Shown: piece after piece, positions 54,435-62,941 of the stretch | How positions within the stretch are numbered: the first letter of the stretch is position 1 | Layout: every line of letters begins with the position of its first letter | NCBI GenBank assembly: GCA_026416815.1 | Contig: JAOAEJ010000041.1 | Coordinates: 23,942 to 87,941, forward strand | Reading direction: 5' to 3' | DNA from: Clostridia bacterium | GTDB taxonomy: Bacteria; Bacillota; Clostridia; Acetivibrionales; DSM-2933 | DNA: 64,000 bases | Notes under the pieces: generated by a model | Databases searched by the model: none | What the model saw: only the letters and a program-made list of their open reading frames with translations | What the model was told of the DNA's origin: nothing | Made by a program: the position numbers and the translations under genes

Positions 54435-56420
54435 ATGTCATACATTAATTGGGTAAGATTTGCGGAAAACCAAGACGTAAAACCTATTAAAAATATTCCA
54501 GAAGGTACTTTAGGCTGGAAAGATGAAGTTACCGGAACGCAGTTTTACATATCAAAGCATGATTATGAGGGTTATTTTAAACAAGTTGTAAAGGATATAT
54601 CGGGAAAAAAGGCCGATGAAATAGTGAACTATCTTGATAGACAGTTGAAGGAAGCATTTCCTTATAGACTTGGTGATAAGGTTTTATCTTGTACGTTGAG
54701 GGATGCCGCCCAACTCTTTGTGCTTTTTAGCTACATATATAATTGTCAGAAAGATGTCAACAAAGAAAACCTTAGAGAAGGAGCCTACAGGGCTTTCTTT
54801 TCAGGAAATCAAAATGAGTATCCCGAAGCCTGGGAGGCATTAAAACTCCTTTTTAACAAGAGTGGTACGTTAAAGAAGGATACAAATATCAAAATCCTCA
54901 AAGGCTCCGCATATAAAATAAAAAAATATTACCTGGAGAACAATGATTTGAAGGATATGCGTGGAGCCAGTACACTTCTTACTTATGTAGGTGAAAATAA
55001 GATACCTGAGAAAATAAGCAGGGAATACATAACGGAATGTATGATATATGCAGGTGGTGGTAATGTTTTCTGTGTCTTGCCTGCTTCAGCCGATAACAAC
55101 ATTGCCTATCAACTTGAACAGCTCTTTATGGACTATACGCTGAGCGTACAGTGTGCATTTTATTTACATGAGGAGATATCGTTAACCCACTTCCTGACAA
55201 GCTATAAATCGGTGATGGCAAGAGTGGAAGAAGCTATTGGGGAAAGAAAAAAACTGAGAATATACAATAGCATTAATCCAATTACTCCATTTTTAAAGAA
55301 TCAAGACTTTGAGGTAAACGGGGAGTGTATACCGCTACAAGCTGAAGAGGCAACAGGATCAGAAACATGCATGCTATGTAAAATCCGAGAGGGAAAATAC
55401 AAACTTAAAACACCGGAAGGGCTGATTGTATGTGGGAGTTGCCTGCATAAACATATGACGGGGGCAAAAGAGAAGGTAAGGAACCTGTCAAAATACGAAA
55501 GGTTTGCCAATCAAAAAATTGAAATCGCTCCTAGAAGTGTAGATGATATAGGCGACTATATCGCAGTTGTGTACGGAGATGGAAATAACATGGGAGCTAT
55601 CGTCCAGGCAATAGACAGCATAAGCGGGATGATGTATTTCAGCAGAAAGACCTCCCAGGCTGCTGAGAGGGCAACCTTTAAAGCGTTAAACGAGTCATGT
55701 AAGAATAATAAATTTGAAATTGTGGCTGTTGGTGGTGACGATATATTCATTATTGTGCCCAGTGACACATGTATAAGTTTTGCTGCGAGACTGATTGAGC
55801 TATTTAATCAGGAATTTGAGAATCTGTCTGCTGACGAAAAGGTTAATAAATATACAGCTACGCTTTCTGTTGGAGTATGTATAGGAAAAAGCAGCTCTCC
55901 AATCAGGCTAATGCTCAATTATGCCGAAGAGGTTCTAAAAAGTTCAAAAAAGGTAGCAAAAGAAAACCGAATTAGTAACTGCGATAATGGCAGCCTTGAT
56001 TTTCTCATACTGGACGGGACGAGCCAAAACTTGACGAAGCGTAAAGAACAGGATGATGAGCCTATCAACTTTACTTTAAGACCGTACTCTTTGAGTAGGG
56101 GAAGGGATATGATAAAACTGGTGCAGATTCTTAAGAGCAGCCATGATGTAAAAACCAGCAACTTGCACAATTTGAAAGATGGTTTTGCTGCTGTAGAGTC
56201 GGATATGGAGGGTAAGCTGTTTTACGCCTATGATCAGGTAAGAAATAAAAACAGGCTGCAAAGCATTTTCAGTACACATAAAATTTCCGGGCTTGAGTGG
56301 GATTTGGGATACTTTAAGGCACTAAAATGTGTTCAATCCCATGATAGTAATGAGCTATATTCTCCGTGGGGAGATATACTTGACTTGTGGGACTACTGTG
56401 GAGGTGATGAAATTGGCTGA
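54435..56420 (+). CDS. cas10: Cas10 without HD domain, cyclase active site intact
   Basis: 661 residues, short for Cas10. No HD nuclease motif is seen at the N-terminus (about 1-190), so single-stranded DNA cleavage should be absent. GGGNVFCVLP marks the first palm region. The zinc finger is CMLC (near 311) and CGSC (near 335). The second palm has YGDGNNMGAI and the GGDD of the cyclase at 433-436 in AVGGDDIFIIVP. Upon target RNA recognition it should make cyclic oligoadenylate from ATP. The last 14 bases overlap the next gene. ATG follows GGGGGGAGGGG. The subtype is III-D-like from the gene set. Confidence 0.92.
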   Translation: MSYINWVRFAENQDVKPIKNIPEGTLGWKDEVTGTQFYISKHDYEGYFKQVVKDISGKKADEIVNYLDRQLKEAFPYRLGDKVLSCTLRDAAQLFVLFSYIYNCQKDVNKENLREGAYRAFFSGNQNEYPEAWEALKLLFNKSGTLKKDTNIKILKGSAYKIKKYYLENNDLKDMRGASTLLTYVGENKIPEKISREYITECMIYAGGGNVFCVLPASADNNIAYQLEQLFMDYTLSVQCAFYLHEEISLTHFLTSYKSVMARVEEAIGERKKLRIYNSINPITPFLKNQDFEVNGECIPLQAEEATGSETCMLCKIREGKYKLKTPEGLIVCGSCLHKHMTGAKEKVRNLSKYERFANQKIEIAPRSVDDIGDYIAVVYGDGNNMGAIVQAIDSISGMMYFSRKTSQAAERATFKALNESCKNNKFEIVAVGGDDIFIIVPSDTCISFAARLIELFNQEFENLSADEKVNKYTATLSVGVCIGKSSSPIRLMLNYAEEVLKSSKKVAKENRISNCDNGSLDFLILDGTSQNLTKRKEQDDEPINFTLRPYSLSRGRDMIKLVQILKSSHDVKTSNLHNLKDGFAAVESDMEGKLFYAYDQVRNKNRLQSIFSTHKISGLEWDLGYFKALKCVQSHDSNELYSPWGDILDLWDYCGGDEIG

Positions 56421-56982
56421 GGTAATCAAAAAGAAGTATAAAGTATCAATACAACTTAAAACCCCATTACATATCAGCTCCGGTGTAGGCGGAGAAAAGT
56501 ACCGGACAATGCTATTGCTTGAAAATAGGCCAATTATTCCGGCCTCCACTATTAAAGGTGAATTACGGAGCAACTTTACAAAGCTTTTAGGGCTGCAATG
56601 CACTGGACGTAAAGAGGCAGGTCAAGAATGTTCATGTGCTGCATGTGAGATATTTGGTGGAGCAGGCTATAAACCTGCGAGAATTTATATACAAGACTTT
56701 TTTCTTCAAGAAGACGGGGATACCAAGGATAAACACAAATTTTCCATACGCCCAACAGTAGCTATAGACAGGTATCGCAGGGTGGCAAAGGATGGAGCTT
56801 TAGCTGGAACGCAGATACTTGAAAAGGGTGTGTTTAAAGGCAGTATAGAGGTTTATTTCACACACGAAACCTATGAACATGAAAAGTTCATTAGAATAGG
56901 GCTAAAAATGATAGAAGCCATAGGCGGAGGAAAAAGCCGTGGATTAGGGTTTGTCAAGGTGGAGGTGGAAGACTGTGAGTAA
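56407..56982 (+). CDS. Cas7-type RAMP protein, Csm3-like
   Basis: The start is taken as ATG 56407, inside the end of cas10; a TTG at 56413 has better ribosome spacing. 191 residues. The RAMP core is KVSIQLKTPLHISSGVGGEKYRTMLLLENRPIIPASTIKGELRSNF, with the glycine-rich loop AIGGGKSRGLGFVKV near the C-terminus. Csm3 backbone subunits bind crRNA and cut target RNA with an Asp in the GxxxxD loop. That Asp is not evident here (GVGGEKYRTM), so this copy may not cleave. It has CSCAAC cysteines in the middle (about 78-83) that may bind zinc. Confidence 0.85.
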   Translation: MKLAEVIKKKYKVSIQLKTPLHISSGVGGEKYRTMLLLENRPIIPASTIKGELRSNFTKLLGLQCTGRKEAGQECSCAACEIFGGAGYKPARIYIQDFFLQEDGDTKDKHKFSIRPTVAIDRYRRVAKDGALAGTQILEKGVFKGSIEVYFTHETYEHEKFIRIGLKMIEAIGGGKSRGLGFVKVEVEDCE

Positions 56983-58159
56983 AGTAGTGTTGAAGCTTGA
57001 AAGTCCTCTGATGACAGGCGGGAAAAGGCTGAAGGACAATGTGCTTGAATCGTTGGATTATATTGCAGGGCATGTGTTGAGAGCTGCTTTTGCCAGGCAT
57101 ATTTTATTAAACTGTCCTTTATACAAGCCTAATCAGCCTGATTCAAAAGGGAGATACCACTTCGTATATATAAGGGATAAAGGGGAATGTCGGAAGTGTA
57201 GATTATATGAGGCCTGCAGGGACTTTTCCGATATGAAATTTTCCTTCTTTTATCCTAAAGGAACTGATATACTGCCCTATACGGCCAAAGGGTGCAAATA
57301 CCATGATGACCACGGGTTTAAAGACATACTTACATATAATGAAGGGGTCAGGTGCAGCAAGTGTATTGAAAAGTACGGAGAGAGCATGGTAGATATGGGC
57401 AAAGCAGGAAGGGTGGAATCAGTAAGCGGCTATAGGAAAAGACATGAGAAAATATCAATTGAAAGGACTGTTTTTACCCGTACGGCTATTGAGCCATCAA
57501 CAAAAACTGCCCAGGACGGAAGCCTTTATTTAATCTATGCTGTTAAACAGGGAATAGAATTTGAGGGTGAGATACAGGGTATAGAAAAGCTGGGTATAAA
57601 AGAGGGAAATTCTATTTACGTAGGCAGCTACAATACTGTCGGGTTCGGCAGAATGAGTGTACAAAGCATATCTGACGAAGATAGGAAAAAGAATTTGCCG
57701 GAGCTTATAAGTGAATTCAACCTGAAACTCCATAAGCATAATGTGAAACAACCCACAGAAACGAAAGTGACATACATACCAATTCTGTTTAAAAGCGATG
57801 CTAAGCTGGGGATAGAAAGGGAAAGTTTTGACCGCCCTATGAGTAATGAAGAGTATAAGGAAAAGTGGAAAGAGCTCATTTTCGGTGAAAAACTCCAGGA
57901 TATAAAAATAGAAAAAGTTTTAAGCGAAAACGACATGTATAGGGGATATGATACATCCCAGGAGTGGGGCAAATGGGAAAAGAAACCGCAAATAATTACA
58001 CTGAAGGGGACGAGCGTACTGTTGTCAACGGACAGGCCTATTGAAAGTGTACTACCCGAGCTTGTAGATATGGAGCTTCAGGGAGTAGGAGAGGATAAAA
58101 ATAATGGTTTTGGTCAGATAGAGGTTTGCAATGAATTGCATGTAAAGGGGGAGATATAA
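56975..58159 (+). CDS. csx10: Csx10-like (Cas5-type) RAMP protein
   Basis: The start is GTG 56975, nine bases after GGAGG, overlapping the previous gene by eight bases. 394 residues. The N-terminus VVLKLESPLMTGGKRLKDNVLESLDYIAGHVLRAAFARH is characteristic of Csx10, the Cas5-like subunit of III-D that caps the complex near the crRNA 5' handle. Four cysteine pairs (CRKCRLYEAC, CSKC and nearby CKYH) suggest bound zinc. GVGEDKNNGFGQIEV is the C-terminal glycine-rich loop. This gene is the main reason to call the locus III-D-like rather than III-A or III-B. Confidence 0.82.
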   Translation: MSKVVLKLESPLMTGGKRLKDNVLESLDYIAGHVLRAAFARHILLNCPLYKPNQPDSKGRYHFVYIRDKGECRKCRLYEACRDFSDMKFSFFYPKGTDILPYTAKGCKYHDDHGFKDILTYNEGVRCSKCIEKYGESMVDMGKAGRVESVSGYRKRHEKISIERTVFTRTAIEPSTKTAQDGSLYLIYAVKQGIEFEGEIQGIEKLGIKEGNSIYVGSYNTVGFGRMSVQSISDEDRKKNLPELISEFNLKLHKHNVKQPTETKVTYIPILFKSDAKLGIERESFDRPMSNEEYKEKWKELIFGEKLQDIKIEKVLSENDMYRGYDTSQEWGKWEKKPQIITLKGTSVLLSTDRPIESVLPELVDMELQGVGEDKNNGFGQIEVCNELHVKGEI

Positions 58160-58567
58160 ATGCAAAAGAAACAGCTTTTAGAGTATGTTGAGCAAATAGC
58201 TAATAATACAAGACTAGGTGAAATACTATCGGATAAAGAAGCTAGAGGTAATCTGGGGAAAACACAGTTTAGATCTGTAGCGGAGCTTTGTGAAAAGGCA
58301 GACTGCTATGAAGAAATTAAGTTGCTTATTCAATATAAAGTATCCAAAGGAAACGGGTGGGATGAGGTAATAGCGACAAATCAAAAGTGCGGGGATGTTA
58401 TCTTAAGATATATGGAAAAGATAAAGGAGCATTGCAATGGTGATGATAGTGAGACTCTAAGGAATCTTGCATTATTCTTTGGCTATCTATACTGGAAGGC
58501 TGCTGTCTTAATTAAAGCTGTTGCTGATAGGAGCAACTATGAAAATCTGAATAGGGGGCGAAGATAA
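58160..58567 (+). CDS. small helical subunit, Cas11/Csm2-like candidate
   Basis: 135 residues, all helical by composition (LLEYVEQIANNTRLGEILSDKEARGNLGKTQFRSVAELCEKAD...). It has no RAMP motif. Its size, position within the RAMP genes and helical character fit the small (Cas11) subunit, which forms the inner filament of type III complexes. No specific family motif was recognised, so the role is inferred from context. The stop shares a base with the next start (TAATG). Confidence 0.6.
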   Translation: MQKKQLLEYVEQIANNTRLGEILSDKEARGNLGKTQFRSVAELCEKADCYEEIKLLIQYKVSKGNGWDEVIATNQKCGDVILRYMEKIKEHCNGDDSETLRNLALFFGYLYWKAAVLIKAVADRSNYENLNRGRR

Positions 58568-59319
58568 TGCTTTTTGACAGGTTTGAATCACGTACGATAA
58601 TAAAAGGGAAGATTATTGCTTTAAAGCCCTTACATATAGGAGCAAGTGAAGGAGGAATAGACCCTGTTCAGGTAGATTCTCCAGTACTCAAAGACTGGAG
58701 GGGAATGCCGGTTATTCCCGGATCATCCCTCAAAGGAGTTTTACGAAGCAGGGTAGAAGCAATTTTGAGTAATCCTGCTTTTGCTGGTAAGTGGACAAGC
58801 TGTAATATACTTGATGATAAAGGCAGAGGCACAAGTTGTAATATAGATTTAAAAGATATAAAAAACGAAAATGCTAAAGCTAGAGATTCCTTAGAGAAGA
58901 TCAGTGAAGCGATAGCAAAACAGATATATGATAAAAGCTGTGATGTTTGCAGATTGTTTGGAAATGGTGGACTAGCTTCAAAATTGCAGATAAAAGATAT
59001 GAACTATACTGGTGAGAAAATCAAGTATGAGCGGCGTGATGGCGTGGGTATTGATAGGGATACTGGTGCTGCAAAAAACGGAGCAAAATATGGTTTTCAG
59101 ATAGTACCCGCAGGAGCGGAGTTTGACTTCTACTTAGTGGCTGAAAATCTTGAGGAAAAACAAGCTAAACTTTTAAATCTGGTTGTGAAACTTCTAAAGG
59201 ATAGCGAAATATCAGTTGGTGGAAAAGTCTCCAGGGGGTTAGGGCAGATACAGCTTACTAATGAGGAGGCTATTGAAATTAATAGGCATAATATTGCAAA
59301 ATATTACGGGCTGGAATAA
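58567..59319 (+). CDS. csm3: Cas7-type RAMP protein, Csm3, probably catalytic
   Basis: 250 residues. The RAMP fold shows IIKGKIIALKPLHIGASEGGIDPVQVDSPVLKDWRGMPVIPGSSLKGVLRSRVEAIL. The Asp in GGID is positioned like the Csm3 catalytic Asp that cuts target RNA every six bases. It also has CDVCRLFGNGGLASKLQIKD, the second block of Csm3, and VGGKVSRGLGQIQL, the glycine-rich loop. Coupled to the previous gene by TAATG. Confidence 0.88.
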   Translation: MLFDRFESRTIIKGKIIALKPLHIGASEGGIDPVQVDSPVLKDWRGMPVIPGSSLKGVLRSRVEAILSNPAFAGKWTSCNILDDKGRGTSCNIDLKDIKNENAKARDSLEKISEAIAKQIYDKSCDVCRLFGNGGLASKLQIKDMNYTGEKIKYERRDGVGIDRDTGAAKNGAKYGFQIVPAGAEFDFYLVAENLEEKQAKLLNLVVKLLKDSEISVGGKVSRGLGQIQLTNEEAIEINRHNIAKYYGLE

Positions 59320-59330
59320 GGAGGAATATC

Positions 59331-60110
59331 ATGTTTAAAAATATGATAAACGAATGTATAATCAGGTTTGATTTAAAGGCTGAAAGTCCTATCTCCATCC
59401 GTTCCGGCGATAAGCTTGAGCTTGATCCGTCACTTCCTGATAACCAGTTTATAAGAAGCTGGCACAATGGAGAACAAAGCGTTGTCATACCTGGAAGCAG
59501 TATAAAGGGTGTATTTAGGAGTAGAGCAGAGAAATACATGAAGGATTCCTGCGATGTTTTCAGTAATAAGTGCTTTAGAGAGATTAATCGAAAGAGATTG
59601 GCTGCTGCAAAGGAAAAGTACAATGAGAGCTGCCCTGCCTGCAAGCTTTTCGGAAATATGTCTTTAAGAAGCCGCATAGACTTCAGAGATGCATTCCCCG
59701 TAAAAGATACTGTAAAAATGGCTACAAGGCATAATGTAGGGATAGATAGAGCTAAAGGTTCAGCAAAAAATGGAGCTTTATTTGAGCCAGAAGTGCTTGA
59801 AGAGGGGACTTTTGAAGTAGAGATTGTAATAAAGAACTTCTTTCTATGGCAGTTGAAAGTAATCATGCAGGTATTTAATGATATAAATGAGGGTTTTGTG
59901 ACGTTTGGAGGAGTTACATCAAGGGGCTTCGGTAAAATGTCTGCAGCTATATCCAGTATAAAAATCAGGGAGTATGGCAAGGGAGAGCCTGGTGAGTTTT
60001 ATAAGGAAAAAGTGATTTCTTTAGACGAGTTAGCAGCAAAAGTGCGGCCTATAGAGCTAAAGGACAGCGAGCTGGAAAAGGACGGGTGGGATAATGAGTA
60101 TATACTATGA
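59331..60110 (+). CDS. Cas7-type RAMP protein, Csm3-like
   Basis: 259 residues, GGAGG before the ATG. IIRFDLKAESPISIRSGDKLELDPSLPDNQFIRSW, then VIPGSSIKGVFRSRAEKYM is the RAMP start, with Asp residues in the catalytic loop. CPACKLFGNMSLRSRIDFRDA and FGGVTSRGFGKM complete the family blocks. It is a paralogue of the 58567-59319 product; the shared SSLKGVLRSRxE and AKNGA segments suggest duplication. The last 17 bases overlap the next gene. Confidence 0.86.
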   Translation: MFKNMINECIIRFDLKAESPISIRSGDKLELDPSLPDNQFIRSWHNGEQSVVIPGSSIKGVFRSRAEKYMKDSCDVFSNKCFREINRKRLAAAKEKYNESCPACKLFGNMSLRSRIDFRDAFPVKDTVKMATRHNVGIDRAKGSAKNGALFEPEVLEEGTFEVEIVIKNFFLWQLKVIMQVFNDINEGFVTFGGVTSRGFGKMSAAISSIKIREYGKGEPGEFYKEKVISLDELAAKVRPIELKDSELEKDGWDNEYIL

Positions 60111-60939
60111 TTTTGTAGAGTTCCTTAAACCTGAGTCCTACACAGATAAAAAAGGGGAACTGTCGGGAAAGCTTTCCCTTGAAATAAAAACCTTAGCTCC
60201 TGTGTTTGTTGGCTCAGGTTATGAGGAAGAGGAGAATGGGCTTTTATATAAAGCCTTTCAAAAATACCAGGGTCAATTTGTCATACCGGGGAGCTCACTA
60301 AAGGGTGTGCTGCGTACAATTAGCCAAGCGGTTTCATACAGCTGTGTAGATGTAGAAAAGGAAATAATAAACGACCTACCCTTCCAACGCTGCACTAAAG
60401 ATAACGGCTGTATAGTGTGCAGGACTTACGGAAAAATGGATTATAAGGGTAGTGTTAGCTACAGGGATTTCAATTTAAGGCATGGCCAGAGTCAAATAAT
60501 AAGAATTCCAATGCAAATGAGTCCAAACATAAAAAAGAAAGATGTTTACTATAAAAACGGCAAGCTCAGGGGAATCAAATTTTACAGGCATGGCGACTAT
60601 AGGCAAATACCAAATGCAGAGGTTCCCGTACAAGCCGTAATGCCCGGAGCTGTATTTGGGGGAGAGATAGTATTCCAGGAGATACATAGGGAGCAGTTGG
60701 AACTACTGTGCTATTCCTTAGGCTTAGATGGAAGTTTTCAACTAAAAGTAGGTGCAAACAAATCAGGATTCTTTGGAAGCTGCAAAATAGAAGTAAAAAA
60801 TGCATTCTTTATTCAAAAGGATTTGACCAGGCAGGCATTTGACGCATGTGAATATGCAAGAAATTATCGAAATAATGACGATATAGTAAAAAAGAATAAA
60901 CAGAAGCTTTCAGAGATATTGAGCATTAGCAAACAATAA
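60094..60939 (+). CDS. RAMP protein, Csm5-like or fourth Cas7-type subunit
   Basis: 281 residues. KLSLEIKTLAPVFVGSGYEEEENGLLYKAF, then FVIPGSSLKGVLRTISQAVSYSC is a RAMP core, with a Cys-rich block CTKDNGCIVCRTYG. The GYEEEENG loop lacks the Csm3 catalytic Asp. It most resembles Csm5/Csx-type end subunits that finish the backbone. The glycine-rich loop VGANKSGFFGSCKIEV is less glycine-rich than in the other copies. The subunit role is inferred from order. Confidence 0.8.
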   Translation: MSIYYDFVEFLKPESYTDKKGELSGKLSLEIKTLAPVFVGSGYEEEENGLLYKAFQKYQGQFVIPGSSLKGVLRTISQAVSYSCVDVEKEIINDLPFQRCTKDNGCIVCRTYGKMDYKGSVSYRDFNLRHGQSQIIRIPMQMSPNIKKKDVYYKNGKLRGIKFYRHGDYRQIPNAEVPVQAVMPGAVFGGEIVFQEIHREQLELLCYSLGLDGSFQLKVGANKSGFFGSCKIEVKNAFFIQKDLTRQAFDACEYARNYRNNDDIVKKNKQKLSEILSISKQ

Positions 60940-60963
60940 TTGCTGCATAAGGGAGGATGAGCT

Positions 60964-61491
60964 ATGGACGACAAAAAGGAATTGCTTAAACTGGCAGTAC
61001 AGTTGTCTGAATTCGGGAATAAAAGCACTATAGAAAAAGTGCAGCAAATAGCAAAGGGTATATATAGTAATGAGCTTGAATCAGAAAAAGCCATGAAAGA
61101 ATTTGTTGCCAGAGTGGGTCTTTACAAAGGCCAAGGCTATATTTTATCCGGTGGTAAAGCTTCAAAAGAGTCATTTAACGACTTCATAGAAAATTGGCTG
61201 AAGATAAAATGCCGTGCAGGTACAGAGCCAATGTGGATGAATGCCTCACTATCTGAATTGAGCATGGAAAGTTTTATATACGTGCTTGGATGGGCAGCTA
61301 GGATAACAAAAGAAAAGAAGGCTTCAAAAGATAATATCAATACTAGACAAACACCAAATACACAGAAGAACTATGAGCATAAGAGTAGAAAGGATAGTGC
61401 CGATCGGTTTAATAAGGAGCAAAACAGCGGCTTTGGTGTATCCCTATACGAGCAGATGAATGCATGGAAAGAAAAGAATGAAGCGAAATAA
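60964..61491 (+). CDS. uncharacterised CRISPR-locus protein
   Basis: 175 residues with GGGAGGATGAGCT before the ATG. The first 120 residues are helical (LLKLAVQLSEFGNKSTIEKVQQIAKGIYS... ESFNDFIENWLKIKCRAGTEPMWMNASLSELSMESFIYVLGWAARI). The rest is a disordered, charged and Asn/Gln-rich tail with a final GFGVSLYEQMNAWKEKNE motif. No family was recognised. Its place between the RAMP genes and the membrane effector suggests a component or accessory of the complex, for example a second small subunit or an adaptor. That is inference. Confidence 0.6.
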   Translation: MDDKKELLKLAVQLSEFGNKSTIEKVQQIAKGIYSNELESEKAMKEFVARVGLYKGQGYILSGGKASKESFNDFIENWLKIKCRAGTEPMWMNASLSELSMESFIYVLGWAARITKEKKASKDNINTRQTPNTQKNYEHKSRKDSADRFNKEQNSGFGVSLYEQMNAWKEKNEAK

Positions 61492-61516
61492 CTAATAGTG
61501 AGAGGGGGGGTAAAAT

Positions 61517-62023
61517 ATGAATTGGGCTGCTATAAGCAATATTGCATCAATAGTAACTATACTGTCTTTCATTCCAATACTTTGGAGCTTAATAATACTC
61601 TTTGGTATAAAAAGAAAGAGGTATAGCAATCAGAAAAAGATAAGAGAGGGAGATATAATATCGGACTCTGCTATACTCATAGTCGACATAGGTGAGGGAT
61701 TTTACATCAGAGAAACGGTAGAAAGATGGGTATATAGCCAGCCAAAGTTTGAAGGTTTTTCATCCGAGGATGTTTATTACATTGATTTGAAGAAAAGGAT
61801 AGAGGAATCTGACATAAATAAATTTCTTGATAGGCTTAGAGATACAAGAGACAAAATACTTTCTAAAGGTGTAAAGAACATTCATTTGTTTTATAGGGGG
61901 CCTGTAGCTATATCTGCAATTATCGGAGCAGAATTTTCAAACGGCTATCAGAAAGTATTTCTATATCAAAACGATAATACAACGCCTGACGGATATGTTA
62001 ACTTAGGAACGCTACGCAGATAG
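61517..62023 (+). CDS. membrane protein with SAVED/CARF-like domain, probable cOA effector
   Basis: 168 residues, start fixed by GAGGGGGGG. One membrane helix (about 9-31) with basic residues after it (KRKRY) places the rest in the cytoplasm. Residues about 50-165 resemble half of a SAVED domain, the sensor of cyclic nucleotides related to CARF: a strand AILIVDIGEGFYI, then GVKNIHLFYRGPVAISAIIGAEFSNGYQKVFLYQND. The last is the typical SAVED core (strand, small-residue helix, strand). Type III systems are known to use membrane-spanning CARF effectors such as Cam1. A SAVED-type version would be activated by Cas10 product and disturb the membrane. Domain assignment is by eye. Confidence 0.7.
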   Translation: MNWAAISNIASIVTILSFIPILWSLIILFGIKRKRYSNQKKIREGDIISDSAILIVDIGEGFYIRETVERWVYSQPKFEGFSSEDVYYIDLKKRIEESDINKFLDRLRDTRDKILSKGVKNIHLFYRGPVAISAIIGAEFSNGYQKVFLYQNDNTTPDGYVNLGTLRR

Positions 62024-62069
62024 TATGTAGTGCTGCTAATGAAATTAAACTAAGGAGGAGTATGGCATA

Positions 62070-62756
62070 ATGCAATACTATGAATTAACAGCAACAGTTA
62101 TCCTAACCAGAGACATACACTATACTGACGCAGGAGAAGTGATAGGGCAGACTATAAATAAGACTATGCTCCAAGATTCTGAATTGATAGAGCTGCATTC
62201 AAAAAGTGACTTTAAGCATTATGTATTTAACTCCTTCTATCCGGTTGAAAAAGATGGTGTATATAGGGAAGGCAGAATCTACATATATAAAATAAGAAGC
62301 CTGAATCAGGATTTCATTAAAAAAATGAAGGAGCTGCTGCCAAACACCAAGGCAGATATTTATAAAGTGGTTGCAGTACAGCGCAAAACTATAAACAGGC
62401 CGCAAATATCAAATATATACACTCTGACTCCGGTAGTTGTCACAAGAGAAGACGGGAAGAACTGGGTAAGTGATGATGGTGTCGGGTTTCTCAAACAACG
62501 TTTGCAGGCAAATCTGGAGAAGAAGTACAAGGCGTTTTACAATGAGGAAGTGTGTCCATTAAAAGATATTTTCACTGGGATAGAGGTATTAAACCGAAAA
62601 CCGATAGCTATAAACTTCAAGGGCTCAAAGTTTCTGGGAAGTAAGCTGAAACTATGGTTTAATAAAGACAGTGATTCACAAAAGCTTGCCTTTGTTGCCA
62701 TGGCATGTGGACTTGGAGAAAAAAACACCAGTGTTGGGGCGGGTTTTTGTAGTTAG
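62070..62756 (+). CDS. cas6: Cas6 pre-crRNA endonuclease
   Basis: 228 residues, ATG after AAGGAGGAG. It is a tandem ferredoxin-fold RAMP protein. The C-terminal glycine-rich loop GLGEKNTSVGAGFC is the Cas6 hallmark, in the last ten residues. A conserved FKGSKFLGSKLKLWF block precedes it. An HS/KH pair (residues 43-52, ELHSKSDFKHYVF) may supply the general-acid His. It cuts the CRISPR transcript within each repeat, leaving an eight-base handle, here expected to be ATTGAAAT. It is the last gene before the first array. Confidence 0.9.
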   Translation: MQYYELTATVILTRDIHYTDAGEVIGQTINKTMLQDSELIELHSKSDFKHYVFNSFYPVEKDGVYREGRIYIYKIRSLNQDFIKKMKELLPNTKADIYKVVAVQRKTINRPQISNIYTLTPVVVTREDGKNWVSDDGVGFLKQRLQANLEKKYKAFYNEEVCPLKDIFTGIEVLNRKPIAINFKGSKFLGSKLKLWFNKDSDSQKLAFVAMACGLGEKNTSVGAGFCS

Positions 62757-62762
62757 CGATGA

Positions 62763-62941
62763 GATTTTCCAACCGACATAGTATAATGAAGCTGTTGAAA
62801 GGCTTGGAATTACTGGGCTGCGATGAGATTTAAAGGCTAAATAAAAAAGTATGCACGGCGGTTGGAAAAAAATCTGTGTAAGCCTTATGGTGTAAGGGAT
62901 TGCTGGAAATCGCCAAATCCTGAAAGCCGCGTCTTATCTTG
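62763..62941 (+). promoter_or_regulatory. CRISPR leader 1
   Basis: 179 bp between cas6 and the first repeat. The last 83 bp (62859-62941) match the leader at 63540-63622 closely, including the ATCTGTGTAAGCCTT segment and the final TTATCTTG next to the repeat. Confidence 0.8.
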
